Source: an uncultured Lachnospiraceae bacterium (GTDB lineage: Bacteria > Bacillota > Clostridia > Lachnospirales > Lachnospiraceae). Taken from it: a stretch of DNA of 64,000 bases. The stretch is from NCBI GenBank assembly GCA_910584695.1, contig CAJUBR010000005.1:10338-74337 (forward strand), written 5' to 3'. Numbering within the stretch: the first letter of the stretch is position 1; the number at the start of each line of letters is the position of its first letter. Under the pieces are notes generated by a model, which saw nothing but the letters and a program-made list of their open reading frames with translations, was not told the origin of the DNA and did no database searches. The translations under genes were made by a program, and so were the position numbers. This document shows, one piece after another, positions 26,575-35,556 of the stretch.

Positions 26575-26728
26575 TTTATCAAGGGTAGATCATCAAAAGT
26601 CCCCCGTATTCTGTATAGAGACAAAAAATCCGCAATTCTGGCATTATTTAGGTCTGGGCTATTCTTTTGATATGGTGAAGCATCCGATTTCGGGAAATTT
26701 ACAATATGCATTTATTTATTTGGTGTAG
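26555..26728 (+). pseudogene. Unidentified 57-codon remnant
   Basis: An open frame from ATG 26555 (MAAGVVDLSRVDHQ) to TAG 26728 overlaps the end of the hybrid two-component ORF and ends with WHYLGLGYSFDMVKHPISGN plus a short hydrophobic tail. No ribosome site precedes it. It reads like the 3' stub of another gene brought next to the truncated kinase. No family recognised. Confidence 0.35.
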
Positions 26729-26787
26729 AGGTTAAAAATAACTTTACGAATTAAAATATCATGTCAGAAAATGAAGGTTCAGGTTAT

Positions 26788-26849
26788 AACCCCGCTGCTC
26801 TGCAGCGTTACAAGCTTGATGCCTTGTTGCTTGCAGCGGGGTTGTTGAC
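26788..26849. repeat. Stem-loop carrying a GCAGCGGGG repeat
   Basis: AACCCCGCTGC (26788-26798) and GCAGCGGGGTT (26833-26843) form a perfect 11-bp stem. The 24-base right side 26826-26849 recurs at 51774-51797 with one mismatch. The shorter core GCAGCGGGGT also occurs at 46918-46927 after atpC. It lies just past the 3' end of the minus-strand GGDEF gene and may help end its transcript. Confidence 0.6.
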
Positions 26850-26851
26850 TT

Positions 26852-29719
26852 CTACAGAGTATTCAGTGAATCATCTCTTTCTGCCAGATCACTCCATGCA
26901 ACTACGGTACCCTTTGTTCCTTTTTTGACAAAATACAGGGCCTGATCTGCTTCATATAATGCCTGGTTCAGATTTTCAAGGGAGGCACCGGAATATTCAG
27001 CAATTCCAATGGAGCAGGATATTTTCTTTTGGTTCTCAATATGTACCTCTTTACCAGTCAGTAGACTGATCCGCTCTGCAAAGCCATCCTGAATATCATC
27101 ATAAATCTGCTCTGCCATTTTTCTTGCATAATCCTGTGTGTGTCCCGATAAGACTATTACGAATTCATCTCCGCCATAACGGATTGCATATCCGGTCTTT
27201 CTGGTGAGCTTTTTGATTATGTCTGCAAACTGAACTAAAACCATATCTCCCACCGGATGACCAAATGTGTCATTATAATATTTGAAATTGTCTAAATCAA
27301 TATACATGACGGCATTTTTACCCTCTGTCTGTTCCCTCATTTTTGTTTCAGCAATTTTCTGGAACGCATGACGGTTATAAAGTCCTGTAAGCTGGTCGCG
27401 GATTGCCATTTCTGCAAGCTGCTCATTCATTTCCCGGATCGTATTCAGATATTCTGTTTTTCTGGTAGCCTCAATCAATTGGAAAAAGGCGTATTTTAAT
27501 ATAACCAGATTATCTTCATCCAGATAGAAACGCTGTCCGGCAAAATTCTGATGGATATAATTCATTGCCAGCATAACCGAAACAAGTTTTCCGCTTTCTA
27601 TTTTTGGTACTCCAGTTATGGTAACGATCCGGCTGCCCATAAACGGTTTTGTGATGGCTTCATACTGGGCATAATCTGTTTCAATCCGGCTGGTGATAAA
27701 AGGACGCTGGTATGTTTGAAAGAATCGGAATATTTCCTGCATCTGGTTATCCGTCAACTGGATAATGGAATGAGAATGGTCACAAAAAAGCATTTCCTCC
27801 CGTTTGGAGATAATTACCACATCATCCAGACTATAGCTGTTTTCAATAATTCCGACTGTTTTTTCAATCATTTCTTCTTTGGTCAGGGAAGTTTCATCTA
27901 AAACCTCCTGACACAACGTCATGAAATCAATATCCTTCTGACGTGCCTTTAACTGGTTGCGGGTACCCTGGTGTCCGGCAATCAGCAATATTTTCTTTTC
28001 CGAAGCAAGTGGTTCCGCTTCGGAATCTGTAGATGAAGATGTTGTCTGTACACCAAACAGTTCTCGTTCTAACAGCTCCCGTTCTAACATATCCTGTCGG
28101 ACAATCATATGCTCCTGTTTACAGTATCGGATTCCCTCCTCTAATATCTGCCGGTGCTTTTTAGGTTTGCCCATTCTTGCATAGAGTCTTGCCCGCTCCA
28201 GACAATAGAGCGGATAAATATAAAATCTTACCCCCTTTTCAATTGCAAGAATCGGAACGGCTGCTTCAAATTCTGCATCTGCTGCCGGATAGTCCCCTTT
28301 ATGTTCATACATAACCCCTTTGAGAATGTGGTAAAGAATCAAATCTTCTGTCCAATAAACATATTCACTGTCGCCATGCAGGATATGATCCATCCAGGTT
28401 TCCATATGGCTCAGCCCGGAATAGCATTTATAATAATTATGCAGATAGTAATCACTGATGCCTAAAATTCCATACAATTTGGTCAAATTACAAATGCGCA
28501 GCATCTTAATCTTCATGTGATCCATTGCATTCAAAATTAAACGGACGGTGTATGCTGCCTGATGATATTTTTCTGCTGCAAAGTAATAAACTGCCATATT
28601 ATAAAGTACCTCAATGACATCATCTGCCAGCTCCAGATCAAGTAAAATTTCCAGAGCTTTTTTGAAATACCGGTCTGCGGAAGTATAATCCTCCAAAATA
28701 ATACAGGTATACCCCATCCCCATATAAGTATGTGCTTTTCGCTCTATATTATTGGGGTCCACTACCCGGAGCCGTCCTTCATACATCTTTTTTACATATG
28801 CATGGTATCCTGCCTGGGAATAAGATACAATATTTTTCATGTAACCAAGTTGCAGGAGATTCCGGTTTCCAATTTCGCTGGCAATCTTCATTCCTCTTTT
28901 AAAATATTCAGGCTGTTTTGTTCCCTCTGCAATTGCTTTCATGGACTCTTCATCATTGTCGTAGCCAAATATATAAAGATAGGCAAGAAGATTCTTATCC
29001 CCCATTTTTTCTGCGGTTTTAACCAGATTTTCCGGTACACGATAGCTGTAATTGCAGTGAAAAATTTCCCTCCAGCCGCCGTACTGGTACATACATTCCA
29101 ATACATCTGCGGCATAGGATTTTCTCTCGTCTTTTAGTGTGTTGGCGAGTTTTCGACAGGCTTCGCAATGCCTGCGGAGCCCCTCCGGCTGCATTTGCAT
29201 GAGCTGGGTCTTTGCCATGAGATAATGGTATTGGTAGTCTGTAGCAGGATCCTTGGCCGGTTCATAATAAAAACGCATTTTTTCTAGACTCATCTGTGCC
29301 TGATTGAATTTCAGGGTAAGGATATCCACTCTTGCAGAGATTTGGTAATAATAAAGCCGATCTTTTTTGGTAACCCGTTTTTGTTCCGATTCCATATACT
29401 GACCGAGGAGGTTCATATAGTATCTGGCATCTTCAAATGCAAAAAGATGAAGCATATTAAAGATTTCTTTTAAATAATAATCCATCCGGGTAATATCAAA
29501 CCGGATTTCATCTTTTTGCTCTCTGGATCGGATTTCATCCATCTGCCCCCATTCTATCATCAGATTCTGTTTCTGTGCGGATGCCAGCAACCGGTTCCAC
29601 ACCGGTATCAGATAGGTTGCAACCGGAAATGCATCATTAAAGAAGAGGAGAAAATGAATTTTTCCATCTTCCTGTTTTAATGCATATTCTAAAAACTGAA
29701 GTGTTCCGCACGGTGCCAT
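26852..29719 (-). CDS. TPR-GAF-GGDEF diguanylate cyclase, main part (separated from its N-terminus by a frameshift)
   Basis: 955 residues if started at 29719, but the true protein almost certainly begins at 30183. At the AAAAA run 29731-29735 one added base would join the two frames into a ~1120-residue protein reading LILLLFSKLHMAPCGTLQF across the join. That junction resembles the Walker B region of a degenerate AAA/MalT-like ATPase. TPR-like helices fill about residues 100-540, a GAF-like region about 620-770, and the GGDEF domain about 790-940 with YGGDEFVIVLSG intact. The product would make cyclic di-GMP. Whether the shift is real or a sequence error is unknown. Confidence 0.8.
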   Translation of the reverse strand: MAPCGTLQFLEYALKQEDGKIHFLLFFNDAFPVATYLIPVWNRLLASAQKQNLMIEWGQMDEIRSREQKDEIRFDITRMDYYLKEIFNMLHLFAFEDARYYMNLLGQYMESEQKRVTKKDRLYYYQISARVDILTLKFNQAQMSLEKMRFYYEPAKDPATDYQYHYLMAKTQLMQMQPEGLRRHCEACRKLANTLKDERKSYAADVLECMYQYGGWREIFHCNYSYRVPENLVKTAEKMGDKNLLAYLYIFGYDNDEESMKAIAEGTKQPEYFKRGMKIASEIGNRNLLQLGYMKNIVSYSQAGYHAYVKKMYEGRLRVVDPNNIERKAHTYMGMGYTCIILEDYTSADRYFKKALEILLDLELADDVIEVLYNMAVYYFAAEKYHQAAYTVRLILNAMDHMKIKMLRICNLTKLYGILGISDYYLHNYYKCYSGLSHMETWMDHILHGDSEYVYWTEDLILYHILKGVMYEHKGDYPAADAEFEAAVPILAIEKGVRFYIYPLYCLERARLYARMGKPKKHRQILEEGIRYCKQEHMIVRQDMLERELLERELFGVQTTSSSTDSEAEPLASEKKILLIAGHQGTRNQLKARQKDIDFMTLCQEVLDETSLTKEEMIEKTVGIIENSYSLDDVVIISKREEMLFCDHSHSIIQLTDNQMQEIFRFFQTYQRPFITSRIETDYAQYEAITKPFMGSRIVTITGVPKIESGKLVSVMLAMNYIHQNFAGQRFYLDEDNLVILKYAFFQLIEATRKTEYLNTIREMNEQLAEMAIRDQLTGLYNRHAFQKIAETKMREQTEGKNAVMYIDLDNFKYYNDTFGHPVGDMVLVQFADIIKKLTRKTGYAIRYGGDEFVIVLSGHTQDYARKMAEQIYDDIQDGFAERISLLTGKEVHIENQKKISCSIGIAEYSGASLENLNQALYEADQALYFVKKGTKGTVVAWSDLAERDDSLNTL

Positions 29720-30183
29720 GTGCAGTTTGGAAAAAGGAGCAGGATAAGAGGATGCTCTTTCCCGATATATTGTAAAATATTATATATGGATTTGAGTATC
29801 TGTTCCTGTTCATAGGATTCTTCGGACAGAATCAGCTCTTCTTTGCGATTTGCGATTCTGGTTTGCAGCAAAGAAACAAAGATTTCTATATGCATTGAAT
29901 AAATCCCACATTTTTCCAGAAATTCTTCCAGAGTAAGAAGGTCCTTATAATAACATTGATAAAGCTCATGAATCCAGGAAATAAAAGGTTCGTATGCTGC
30001 ATGGAACTGATTCATGCAGTACTCATAAAATAAAATAACCTGCTCCCGTTCCTCCGTCAGTTCTGCCAGTACGTCTTCTTTTGTAATGTATGTGGAATGA
30101 TAATGCTTAACAAACACTGCCTTTTTATCCCGGCAGTTCAAAAAATCCAGCGTAACATTGCTGACAAATTCTTTATATTTCAT
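29689..30183 (-). pseudogene. N-terminal part of the TPR-GGDEF protein, frameshifted
   Basis: 164 residues from the minus-strand ATG at 30183 (MKYKEFVSNVTLDFLNCRDK). It contains FISWIHELYQCYYKDLLTLE and ends KEHPLILLLF before the frame is lost at the A5 run. The last 13 residues (PNCTWHRAEHFSF) are out of frame. It is a helical, ATPase-like N-terminal region without an intact Walker A motif. See the main part for the join. Confidence 0.7.
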
Positions 30184-30523
30184 ATGTATCCCCCATATTT
30201 ATTCCTGCCGCAGTGAACTGGTTGACATGGGCATTTAGCTGCAGCAGAAAGATATTTAGCTGTAATAGCTTAAACACTATAAACACTATACACTATATTA
30301 TTCTTTATTGTACCAAATTGCCAGTATAATGGCTAGACCTAATTTATCGAAGTCTGACAGCGGGGGAAAGGTTGCATTTTATGGGCAAACTGATTATAAT
30401 AAATTCGATACGGTAATACTATTTATAACTAGTAGATTACCTGGCAGCACATCGTTCATGGAAAGTATAGCGAAAGGTGTGTAATACGTTACAGGAAGAA
30501 ATGAAAACAGGAGGAATACTATT
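30184..30523. other. Intergenic region between divergent GGDEF and DUF1858 genes
   Basis: 340 bases without a gene. A tandem of three ACACTATA-like units lies at 30272-30297. Possible promoter elements face both ways, but none has both boxes with good spacing. The DUF1858 ribosome site (GGAGGAAT) is at its right end. Confidence 0.4.
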
Positions 30524-30736
30524 ATGGCAATATCGGTAAATAAAGATATGTTGATCGGAGAGATTATTGAAATTGATCCAGGAAATGCAGCAATCTTAAT
30601 GGCAAACGGAATGCATTGTCCGGGATGCCCATCTGCACAGGGTGAGACCTTGGAGGAGGCAGCAATGGTTCACGGAATGGATGTGGAGAGCTTGATGAAA
30701 GATATTAATGAATATCTGGCAAAGAAGGAAGCGTAA
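30524..30736 (+). CDS. DUF1858 domain protein (redox-disulfide type)
   Basis: 70 residues, the whole length of the DUF1858 family; start ATG 30524 after AGGAGG. The core is LIGEIIEIDPGNAAILMANG followed by MHCPGCPSAQGETLEEAA, with Cys32 and Cys35 in a CPGC motif. The family is linked with hybrid-cluster-protein and redox enzymes and is thought to use a reversible disulfide or bind a metal. It is alone here, followed by a terminator. Confidence 0.9.
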   Translation: MAISVNKDMLIGEIIEIDPGNAAILMANGMHCPGCPSAQGETLEEAAMVHGMDVESLMKDINEYLAKKEA

Positions 30737-30757
30737 TAGATTATAATAGTTGAGGAA

Positions 30758-30817
30758 AGAGTACCTATACATCCCCTTCCCATAAGGAAACAGGGGACAT
30801 ATAGGTGCTCTTTTTTT
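30758..30817 (+). terminator. Strong intrinsic terminator after the DUF1858 gene
   Basis: A 19-bp stem with two G-U-type differences (30758-30776 with 30793-30811), a 16-base loop, and seven T at 30811-30817. Confidence 0.9.
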
Positions 30818-30957
30818 ATCCGTAACATGGAACCTTTAAGTTTTACCTAGGATTTTTATAGAATTCCTTTACTTTCTTATTATCTGTGATAAAATTTATA
30901 GTAGAGTTGTTGACTGGTCCAATATGCAGGAAGACATGCACTTAAAGGAGGGGTTTT

Positions 30958-33024
30958 ATGAGGCAGAATGTCTGGAAAAGTTGGAGATTTTATGTAGTAA
31001 TGCTGTTGTTTATAATGGTTTTGTCTGTGATGCCGGCAACAGGTGTATCCGCTAAAGCAAAATCAGGAAAGACCGCAATTAGCAGGACAAAGCTTACTAT
31101 GGTAGTAAAGGACAAATATACATTAAAGGTGACCGGTACATCGAAGAAGGTAAAGTGGTCATCCGATAAAAAGAGTGTGGTTACCGTTAATAGTAAGGGA
31201 AGAATAACCGCCAAAAAGGCAGGGAAAGCCGTTATTACAGCAAAAGTAAATGGTAAGAAGTACCGCTGCAAGGTTACCGTCAAAAAATCAGCACAGATTT
31301 CAAAGAAAAAAGCTACCATATCAACAAAGGATAAATTGACGTTAAAGCTGAAGAATACGGTTTCCAAGCCGAAATGGAGTTCGAAAAATAAGAAAGTTGC
31401 AACCGTTAATAAAAACGGAGTGGTAAAACCGGTAAAGAAAGGAGTTGCAGATATTGTAGCATCCTTAAGAGGTAAAAAGTATGTATGCAGGGTAACTGTT
31501 GTTAATGCCTCAAAAGATAAGGATGATGCTGATGCAAAGGATAAGGAGCTATTGATCAACGGAGAAAAACCGAGGGATTTTTCTTTGGATTTGTTTGCCA
31601 TGACGCAGAGTTATCAGGAGGCTTTGACGATTCCGAACCATTGCCGCCAGTCTTTTCAGATTACTGTTACAGGCAATAAAAATAAGCCGGAATTTAAAGT
31701 AGTATCCGGCAGCAGCGTTACGGTAGATGAGAATGGCGGGATAAGACCAAAGGAGGAGATTACCTACTGGAACGGAAACATCGGGTATTCTTATCCTACA
31801 GGGGCTCAGGGAGAGAGAAAAGAAGTATCTTACCGGTATGGAACATCGGTGGTGCAAATCAAGGTGGACGGTGGAACGTATAAAGTGACGGTGACATTAA
31901 AAGATTACGCATCGGTTTATGCGGACGAGAAGCTGGATACATTTATAAAGGAAAGAATAACCGCCGGAATGAAACAAAGTGACAAGCTGGAAGCAATTAC
32001 AAAATATGTGGCACATACATATAATTACAGTGAAAAGTATTCCGGATATGTCTCCATGGCTGTTTTTGGAGGAGGAGACTGCTGGGCAAGTACCTCGATG
32101 ATCTTAGAACTTTGTGAGAGAACCGGAATAAAAGCCCGCCTTCATTATGTAAACGGCAACGCTTGGGGAGGACATCGAAATGTTGTGGCATTGGCGGACG
32201 GGGAGGTTTATGAGGCGGATGCAGGTTATACTGGAAATGCACCGAGATATTATTCCGTGTCGAAAATGGAAAAAGGATTTGGGTACCGCATTTCAGCAGG
32301 AAAAGCATACATTTCGGAATATGAAGGCTTTGATACAGTGGTAAGAATACCGGATATGCTTGGTGGTTATCCGGTGGCAGGCATCGGAACCAATACTTTT
32401 TATGGCTGCATTGTATATGGGAAATTAAATGTTACAAAAATCTTCGTTCCTGCAACAGTAGAAACTATTTCTCCACAGGCTTTTTATGGAGGAGAAACAA
32501 AGATAACAGGTGTAACAGTAGATTCTGATAATCCGAATTACTGTGATGTGGAAGGGATTGTTTACACAAAGGATAAGATGAAGCTTTGTTATGTTCCACC
32601 GGTTAAGGTGGGAATACTGACAGTGGACCCGAACGTGACGGAAATTGAAGACTATGCGGTTTCTTATTGTACAAAGATTACAAAGGTGGTATTAGGTGAT
32701 AAGGTGCAAAGAATCGGAATGGCTGCTTTTTGGAACTGCACACAGATGACGGAAATTAATCTGCCGGCAAGTATGACTACACTTGGTACAGGAGTATTTG
32801 CATCCTCATCACTTTTGAATGTGGAGGTGCCGGAATCTATAACGGAACTGCCGGATGGAGCATTTCAGTACTGTAGTAAATTAAAAATAACAGTTAAGAA
32901 TCCCGATACGGTTATTGGGGAACAGGCAGTGACAAAGGGTGCGGTAATTCTTGGATATGAGAATTCTACGGCACAGGAATATGCCGAGAAAAATAATATA
33001 ACTTTTATAAAAATAGAGCAATAG
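30958..33024 (+). CDS. Secreted protein: two Big_2 domains, transglutaminase-like domain, LRR_5 repeats
   Basis: 688 residues; ATG 30958 after AAAGGAGG. A signal peptide covers about residues 1-32 (ending SAKA). Two Lys-rich bacterial Ig-like (Big_2) domains lie at ~38-107 and ~110-182 (WSSDKKSVVTVNSKGRITAK and a second similar unit). The transglutaminase-like core is at ~320-420, with the likely triad Cys in GGGDCWAS, His in GGHRNVV and Asp in EADAGY. The C-terminal ~220 residues are LRR_5/BspA-like repeats (TEIEDYAVSYCTKITKVVL). This is a cell-surface protein; the transglutaminase-like domain may act as a protease or crosslinker. It is a single-gene unit. Confidence 0.88.
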   Translation: MRQNVWKSWRFYVVMLLFIMVLSVMPATGVSAKAKSGKTAISRTKLTMVVKDKYTLKVTGTSKKVKWSSDKKSVVTVNSKGRITAKKAGKAVITAKVNGKKYRCKVTVKKSAQISKKKATISTKDKLTLKLKNTVSKPKWSSKNKKVATVNKNGVVKPVKKGVADIVASLRGKKYVCRVTVVNASKDKDDADAKDKELLINGEKPRDFSLDLFAMTQSYQEALTIPNHCRQSFQITVTGNKNKPEFKVVSGSSVTVDENGGIRPKEEITYWNGNIGYSYPTGAQGERKEVSYRYGTSVVQIKVDGGTYKVTVTLKDYASVYADEKLDTFIKERITAGMKQSDKLEAITKYVAHTYNYSEKYSGYVSMAVFGGGDCWASTSMILELCERTGIKARLHYVNGNAWGGHRNVVALADGEVYEADAGYTGNAPRYYSVSKMEKGFGYRISAGKAYISEYEGFDTVVRIPDMLGGYPVAGIGTNTFYGCIVYGKLNVTKIFVPATVETISPQAFYGGETKITGVTVDSDNPNYCDVEGIVYTKDKMKLCYVPPVKVGILTVDPNVTEIEDYAVSYCTKITKVVLGDKVQRIGMAAFWNCTQMTEINLPASMTTLGTGVFASSSLLNVEVPESITELPDGAFQYCSKLKITVKNPDTVIGEQAVTKGAVILGYENSTAQEYAEKNNITFIKIEQ

Positions 33025-33062
33025 ATGGTCAAATATAAAATTTATCCGTTAAAGGTCATTAA

Positions 33063-33110
33063 AAATGGGATGCCGTGTTGATCCAATTGGATCTGCACAG
33101 TATCCCATTT
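33063..33110. terminator. Convergent terminator with inner perfect palindrome
   Basis: AAATGGGAT (33063-33071) pairs with ATCCCATTT (33102-33110), and inside lies the palindrome GATCCAATTGGATC (33080-33093). It serves the plus-strand surface gene and the minus-strand mecA, which end on either side. Confidence 0.75.
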
Positions 33111-33117
33111 AGAGTAT

Positions 33118-33975
33118 TTAGATGCTTGCCAATGTCTGGATCGCATCTTTTTTAATAATTAATTTAAAATGTTCTGCGAAATAATATGGCATTGCATAGT
33201 TTGCTTTTACCTTTGTGCCATATTCACTTAACAGGTTGCATACACGCTGATAGTTTTCTAAATCACCGGACTGGTTGTTTACAATCAGGTAGTAGTGGTT
33301 ATCTGACGGACTCTTATATAAAGAGTTATCATCATGGTAAAGTGGTGCAACCATAGCAGACGCCTTGCTGATATCATTCATATTCTGGAAAGAAAATACT
33401 CGGTATCCAACAGAGGAATCTTCTTTTTTCCCGGATGCTTTTGCTTTATCTGCCTTTTTCTTGGCACTTTCCCGGATTGCGGCTGAAAGCGGAATGAAAT
33501 TCGCATTCTTGCCGGATTCTGTTTGTTTTTTGACCTGTTCAATGTTTTCTACAATATCAGAAAGGGTTTCCATCAAAGAAGCTGTGTTTTCAAAGATAGA
33601 AAGGTTATCATCATCTGTACCAGTATCGGAGGAATCTGTTACGTCCTGTTCTTCAGAGTCATCAGAATCATCGATCTCTATATCTGTATATTTGGAAAAT
33701 CGTGAGAACCGGGTATCCAGTTCTTCCGGATCTTCCACTTTTGTTATGATCAGGATGAGACAATCAGGTGAAACCGGAATCGCTTCAATCATTAGAGGAA
33801 TATCATTTACTTCAAATCCTAATTCTTCAGAAGCCTGTTCCATCATATCCCGGAAAAGCTCTTTTGCCCTGTCTGTTCCATAGGCCAATTCGTTTAATAA
33901 AAGTTCTCTGTCCGCCAAATCAGCTTTGTTCAGTGTGCAGCGAATCTGATTCTCGCTTAGTCGTTCTAACTTCAT
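33118..33975 (-). CDS. mecA: MecA-like adaptor protein
   Basis: 285 residues from the minus-strand ATG at 33975 (MKLERLSENQIRCTL), with AAAGGAG eight bases upstream; the longer frame to 34020 has no support. The N-terminal domain (residues 1-90, with ELLLNELAYGTDRAKELFRD and EAIPVSPDCLILIITKV) binds targets. An acidic linker follows (residues ~110-130). The C-terminal domain (~195-285: YRVFSFQNMNDISKASAMV) binds ClpC. In Bacilli MecA hands ComK and other targets to ClpCP; targets here are unknown. MecA is usually ~220 residues, so the linker is longer than normal. Confidence 0.88.
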   Translation of the reverse strand: MKLERLSENQIRCTLNKADLADRELLLNELAYGTDRAKELFRDMMEQASEELGFEVNDIPLMIEAIPVSPDCLILIITKVEDPEELDTRFSRFSKYTDIEIDDSDDSEEQDVTDSSDTGTDDDNLSIFENTASLMETLSDIVENIEQVKKQTESGKNANFIPLSAAIRESAKKKADKAKASGKKEDSSVGYRVFSFQNMNDISKASAMVAPLYHDDNSLYKSPSDNHYYLIVNNQSGDLENYQRVCNLLSEYGTKVKANYAMPYYFAEHFKLIIKKDAIQTLASI

Positions 33976-34349
33976 AGAATCATCTCCTTTAAAAATCTTT
34001 CGCTTTGGAAACCTTAGCATTTGCTAAGGTTAAATATCAATTAACCAAAAACAATTAAAAAATGTGTCATTCACGATAGCATATTTTATGTTGAATTGCA
34101 ATAAAAAATAATTACTTTATGAAAGAAATGTTTCGCTATAATTAGTATATCGGTTTTAAATAAAAACATGATTAGATATATATGGCTATACATGAAAATC
34201 CAGTTAAGTATAGTGTACCATAAATTTGAAACAAGTAAAGCTTTTCATAAAATATACATAATTTTGAACAAAATTTCAAGAAAATGTAAAAAATTGGATG
34301 GAATAATTCATAGGCTGTACATTGCATTTTACAAATTTATTTAGTATAT

Positions 34350-34642
34350 TCTATGTAGAGTTTCTTAATAGAGTTCGCATGAAGCGATATCCGGATGCTC
34401 TATTATCTATAATTCTGTATAATCTATTATTTCCAGAATGAGACTCACTGTAAAAATGAATGACAAATCTGTCTGTTATTCGTTTAGACTTCCATGTTAT
34501 ACATCACAAATGCACATGGTTGGAAGTCAATTTCGAAAGGAGGAATGAATCTAAGGTAAGTGCGACAAGGAAATTTAGAGAAAAAATAAAATGAGACATT
34601 ATTGTGTGAAAGGGTGTGTCGATAAAGGGCACACCTTTTTTT
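34350..34642 (+). ncRNA. Candidate structured RNA or leader ending in an intrinsic terminator
   Basis: The 714-base gap 33976-34689 holds no gene. Its right part has three ordered elements: a stem AATAGAG...CTCTATT (34369-34406), a hairpin closed by GACTTCC...GGAAGTC (about 34488-34529) followed by AAAGGAGGAATGA, and a GGTGTG/CACACC hairpin with seven T (34613-34642). The AGGAGG precedes only a four-codon frame. Together this suggests a stand-alone small RNA of up to ~280 nt, but no known family was recognised. The left part (33976-34349) is very AT-rich with no clear feature. Confidence 0.35.
34613..34642 (+). terminator. Intrinsic terminator of an unassigned plus-strand transcript
   Basis: GGTGTG (34613-34618), 11-base loop, CACACC (34630-34635), then TTTTTTT. 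No plus-strand coding gene lies within the 700 bases upstream, hence the suspected RNA gene. Confidence 0.75.
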
Positions 34643-34689
34643 GCTTGACAGGAGATTTTTGGGAATCCCCTATCAAGTAAAAGACTCTG

Positions 34690-35376
34690 TTATTGTATTT
34701 TGCCGGAAATATAGCTGCAAATTCCTGTGCAGATGGCATTGGCGATTTGTTTTTGGTAGTTCGAGTCTGTCAGTCTGGAAGTTTCTTCAGGGTTTGATAA
34801 AAAACCACATTCTACGATAACAGAAGGAACTTCAGAGTGCTTCAGGAGATAGTAGCTGTCAGAGGATTTAGCCAGGCGGGTGTTGGTATCATCTATTTTC
34901 AGAAGGGAATCCTGAATGGATTCGGCAAATGCCTTTCCGTCACTACTGCCAGTAAAGTAAAAGGTCTGTGCTCCGTGCTGGTGGGAATCCGGATAACTGT
35001 TTTGATGGATACTGACAACATAGGCGGCATTTTTTTCCTTGAAAAATTGTATCCGGTTATTTAGATCAGATGTTTTTTTGTTGGATACATTTTCATCATA
35101 AAGACCGCAGTCCGTTTCCCTTGTGAGATAGACGGTATAATCCTGTGCGATCAGGTAGTCTTTTAAATAAACAGCAATTTGGAGATTAATGTCTTTTTCT
35201 TTTATGCCGTCCGTGCTTACTTTGCCTGGATCGGAACCTCCATGTCCCGCATCAATCACAATAACAGTTTTGTTCTTTGTAGTGGAAATGACCTGTCTGC
35301 CGTAGTGATTGCAAAGAGATATCAGGGCAATAAAACATAGTAAAACGCAGATGGATAACAGGTAGTTTTTTTTCAT
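34690..35376 (-). CDS. cwlD: N-acetylmuramoyl-L-alanine amidase, CwlD-like (Amidase_3)
   Basis: 228 residues. A basic start and hydrophobic helix (residues 4-22) form a signal anchor. The Amidase_3 domain begins at VIVIDAGHGGSDPG (first Zn His), continues with IKEKDINLQI (Zn Glu) and VVSIHQNSYPDSHQHGAQTF (second Zn His), and ends with VPSVIVECGFLSNPEE (catalytic Glu). CwlD makes muramic lactam in the spore cortex of spore formers, but close relatives act in vegetative wall turnover; the sequence alone does not decide. It is a single gene facing the C1 peptidase gene divergently. Confidence 0.88.
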   Translation of the reverse strand: MKKNYLLSICVLLCFIALISLCNHYGRQVISTTKNKTVIVIDAGHGGSDPGKVSTDGIKEKDINLQIAVYLKDYLIAQDYTVYLTRETDCGLYDENVSNKKTSDLNNRIQFFKEKNAAYVVSIHQNSYPDSHQHGAQTFYFTGSSDGKAFAESIQDSLLKIDDTNTRLAKSSDSYYLLKHSEVPSVIVECGFLSNPEETSRLTDSNYQKQIANAICTGICSYISGKIQ

Positions 35377-35556
35377 AGAAGTTACACTTTACTCATATAT
35401 TCTTATATTAGATTATGAGTAGAATGCAGTTTCTATGAAATATTTAAAAAACTTATCGGAGGAATAACAAGTTTTGATTGCGTTTCGGCTCATGGAAGGA
35501 TATAATATGAAAAGAAGTATGCGTATAAAAATGGCTTACAAAGAGAGGGAAAAGGT

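Noticed and set aside
30272..30297. Tandem ACACTATA units as a regulatory repeat
   Set aside because: Only three short AT-rich units with imperfect phase; too little to claim a binding array.
34530..34560. Four-codon leader peptide after AAAGGAGGA
   Set aside because: The spacing from AGGAGG to the ATG is only one or two bases, so translation is doubtful; kept only as part of the RNA candidate.
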